Origin: DAOTXL01 sp034434895
Lineage (GTDB): Bacteria > Chloroflexota > Anaerolineae > JAAYZQ01
Reading direction: 5' to 3'
Assembly (NCBI GenBank): GCA_034434895.1
Contig: DAOTYI010000275.1
Coordinates: 1-17,319, forward strand
DNA length: 17,319 bases
Shown here in pieces: positions 17,166 through 17,319 of the stretch; the first letter of the stretch is position 1; each line of letters opens with the position of its first letter. The notes below the pieces were generated by a model, which searched no databases, had not been told where the DNA came from, and was given only the letters and a program-made list of their open reading frames with translations. The position numbers were made by a program, and so were the translations under genes.

Positions 17166-17202
17166 CCCCCTTCCCCTCTCCGCGGCGGAGAGGGGAAGGG
17201 GG
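17166..17202. repeat. 17-bp perfect hairpin, C/G-rich
   Basis: Arms 17166-17182 and 17186-17202 are exact reverse complements (core CCCCTCTCCG/CGGAGAGGGG) with a CGG loop. The setting, CTCACCCC followed by CCCC-rich DNA, matches a dispersed palindrome type seen in many bacterial genomes. It lies about 90 nt upstream of the ferredoxin start. Confidence 0.75.
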
Positions 17203-17226
17203 CCAGGGGCATAGGCGTCAACTTAA

Positions 17227-17286
17227 GGCGCGGGCGATTGGAAATCGCACCGGGTAGCCGAAGGCAATGCCTTCGGCTACCCGGCC
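17227..17286. repeat. 60-bp dispersed repeat, copy B (inverted relative to copy A)
   Basis: Exact reverse complement of 2222-2281 over all 60 bases, including the nested palindromes GCGATT/AATCGC (17232-17246) and the 16-bp stem with core TAGCCGAAGGC. On its right it is directly followed by an 8-bp hairpin and the 17-nt module, whereas in copy A that module is about 190 nt away. Confidence 0.9.
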
Positions 17287-17302
17287 GTCCGCCTGCGCGG
17301 AC

Positions 17303-17319
17303 GGAGGCGTCCACGCCGG
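17303..17319. repeat. 17-nt module shared with 2013-2029
   Basis: GGAGGCGTCCACGCCGG is the exact reverse complement of 2013-2029. The window ends here, so the rest of the module cannot be seen. Confidence 0.7.

Larger units (their letters stand above)
17077..17319. other. Right-end intergenic palindromic repeats
   Basis: No gene seen. The first 90 bases upstream of the ferredoxin contain TTGACT/TTGATG boxes but no well-spaced -10 sequence. Then come the 17-bp hairpin, the 60-bp repeat copy B, an 8-bp hairpin (CCGTCCGC/GCGGACGG, 17285-17304) and a module also found at 2013-2029, running to the window edge. Confidence 0.7.

Overview
This GC-rich window looks like a chromosomal segment of a bacterium of the Chloroflexota (Anaerolineae/Caldilineae-like). 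The lineage is an inference. It rests on a RarA ATPase fused to a methyltransferase-like domain, a fused membrane/spermidine-synthase-like protein, secreted proteins with a C-terminal IYLPLIL motif, and many short perfect-palindrome repeats between genes. No rRNA, tRNA, CRISPR array, integrase or transposase gene was seen.

Layout. (1) 1-1861, minus: the thiol-exporter half-transporter CydD, running off the left edge, with a promoter and a hairpin-bearing leader. (2) 1862-2353: an intergenic mosaic of palindromic repeats. (3) 2354-3926, minus: a TVP38/DedA-type membrane protein overlapping a tandem-GNAT acetyltransferase. The GNAT gene has a promoter placed for leaderless transcription, back to back with (4) 4052-5602, plus: a membrane-anchored spermidine-synthase-like protein. 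(5) 5928-7630, plus: two translationally coupled secreted proteins. (6) 7720-8240: a good promoter driving what looks like toxin-antitoxin remnants. (7) 8172-11235, minus: an alpha/beta hydrolase (monoacylglycerol-lipase type) followed one base later by the RarA-methyltransferase fusion. (8) 11373-14847, plus: an ABC-F ATPase, dephospho-CoA kinase, a divergent GNAT-like protein and a small two-helix membrane protein, interrupted by a MITE-like element. (9) 14903-17076, minus: a tungsten/molybdenum aldehyde:ferredoxin oxidoreductase and its four-cluster ferredoxin. (10) 17077-17319: further palindromic repeats.

How the genes work together. Clear functional units are the ferredoxin/AOR pair (aldehyde oxidation with electron delivery), the secreted pair, the hydrolase-rarA pair and the abcF-coaE run. 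CydD points to cytochrome bd assembly and redox homeostasis, but no cydAB is visible. Most of the window is housekeeping and metabolic.

The more unusual signals are these. A 60-bp sequence occurs twice, identical and in opposite orientation, near the two ends of the window. Six promoters share an exact 17-nt spacer and GG before the -10 box. The GNAT promoter predicts a transcript starting at the ATG. RarA is fused to a methyltransferase-like domain. The cydD leader contains a perfect hairpin. I did not find convincing evidence of a wholly new multi-gene system.
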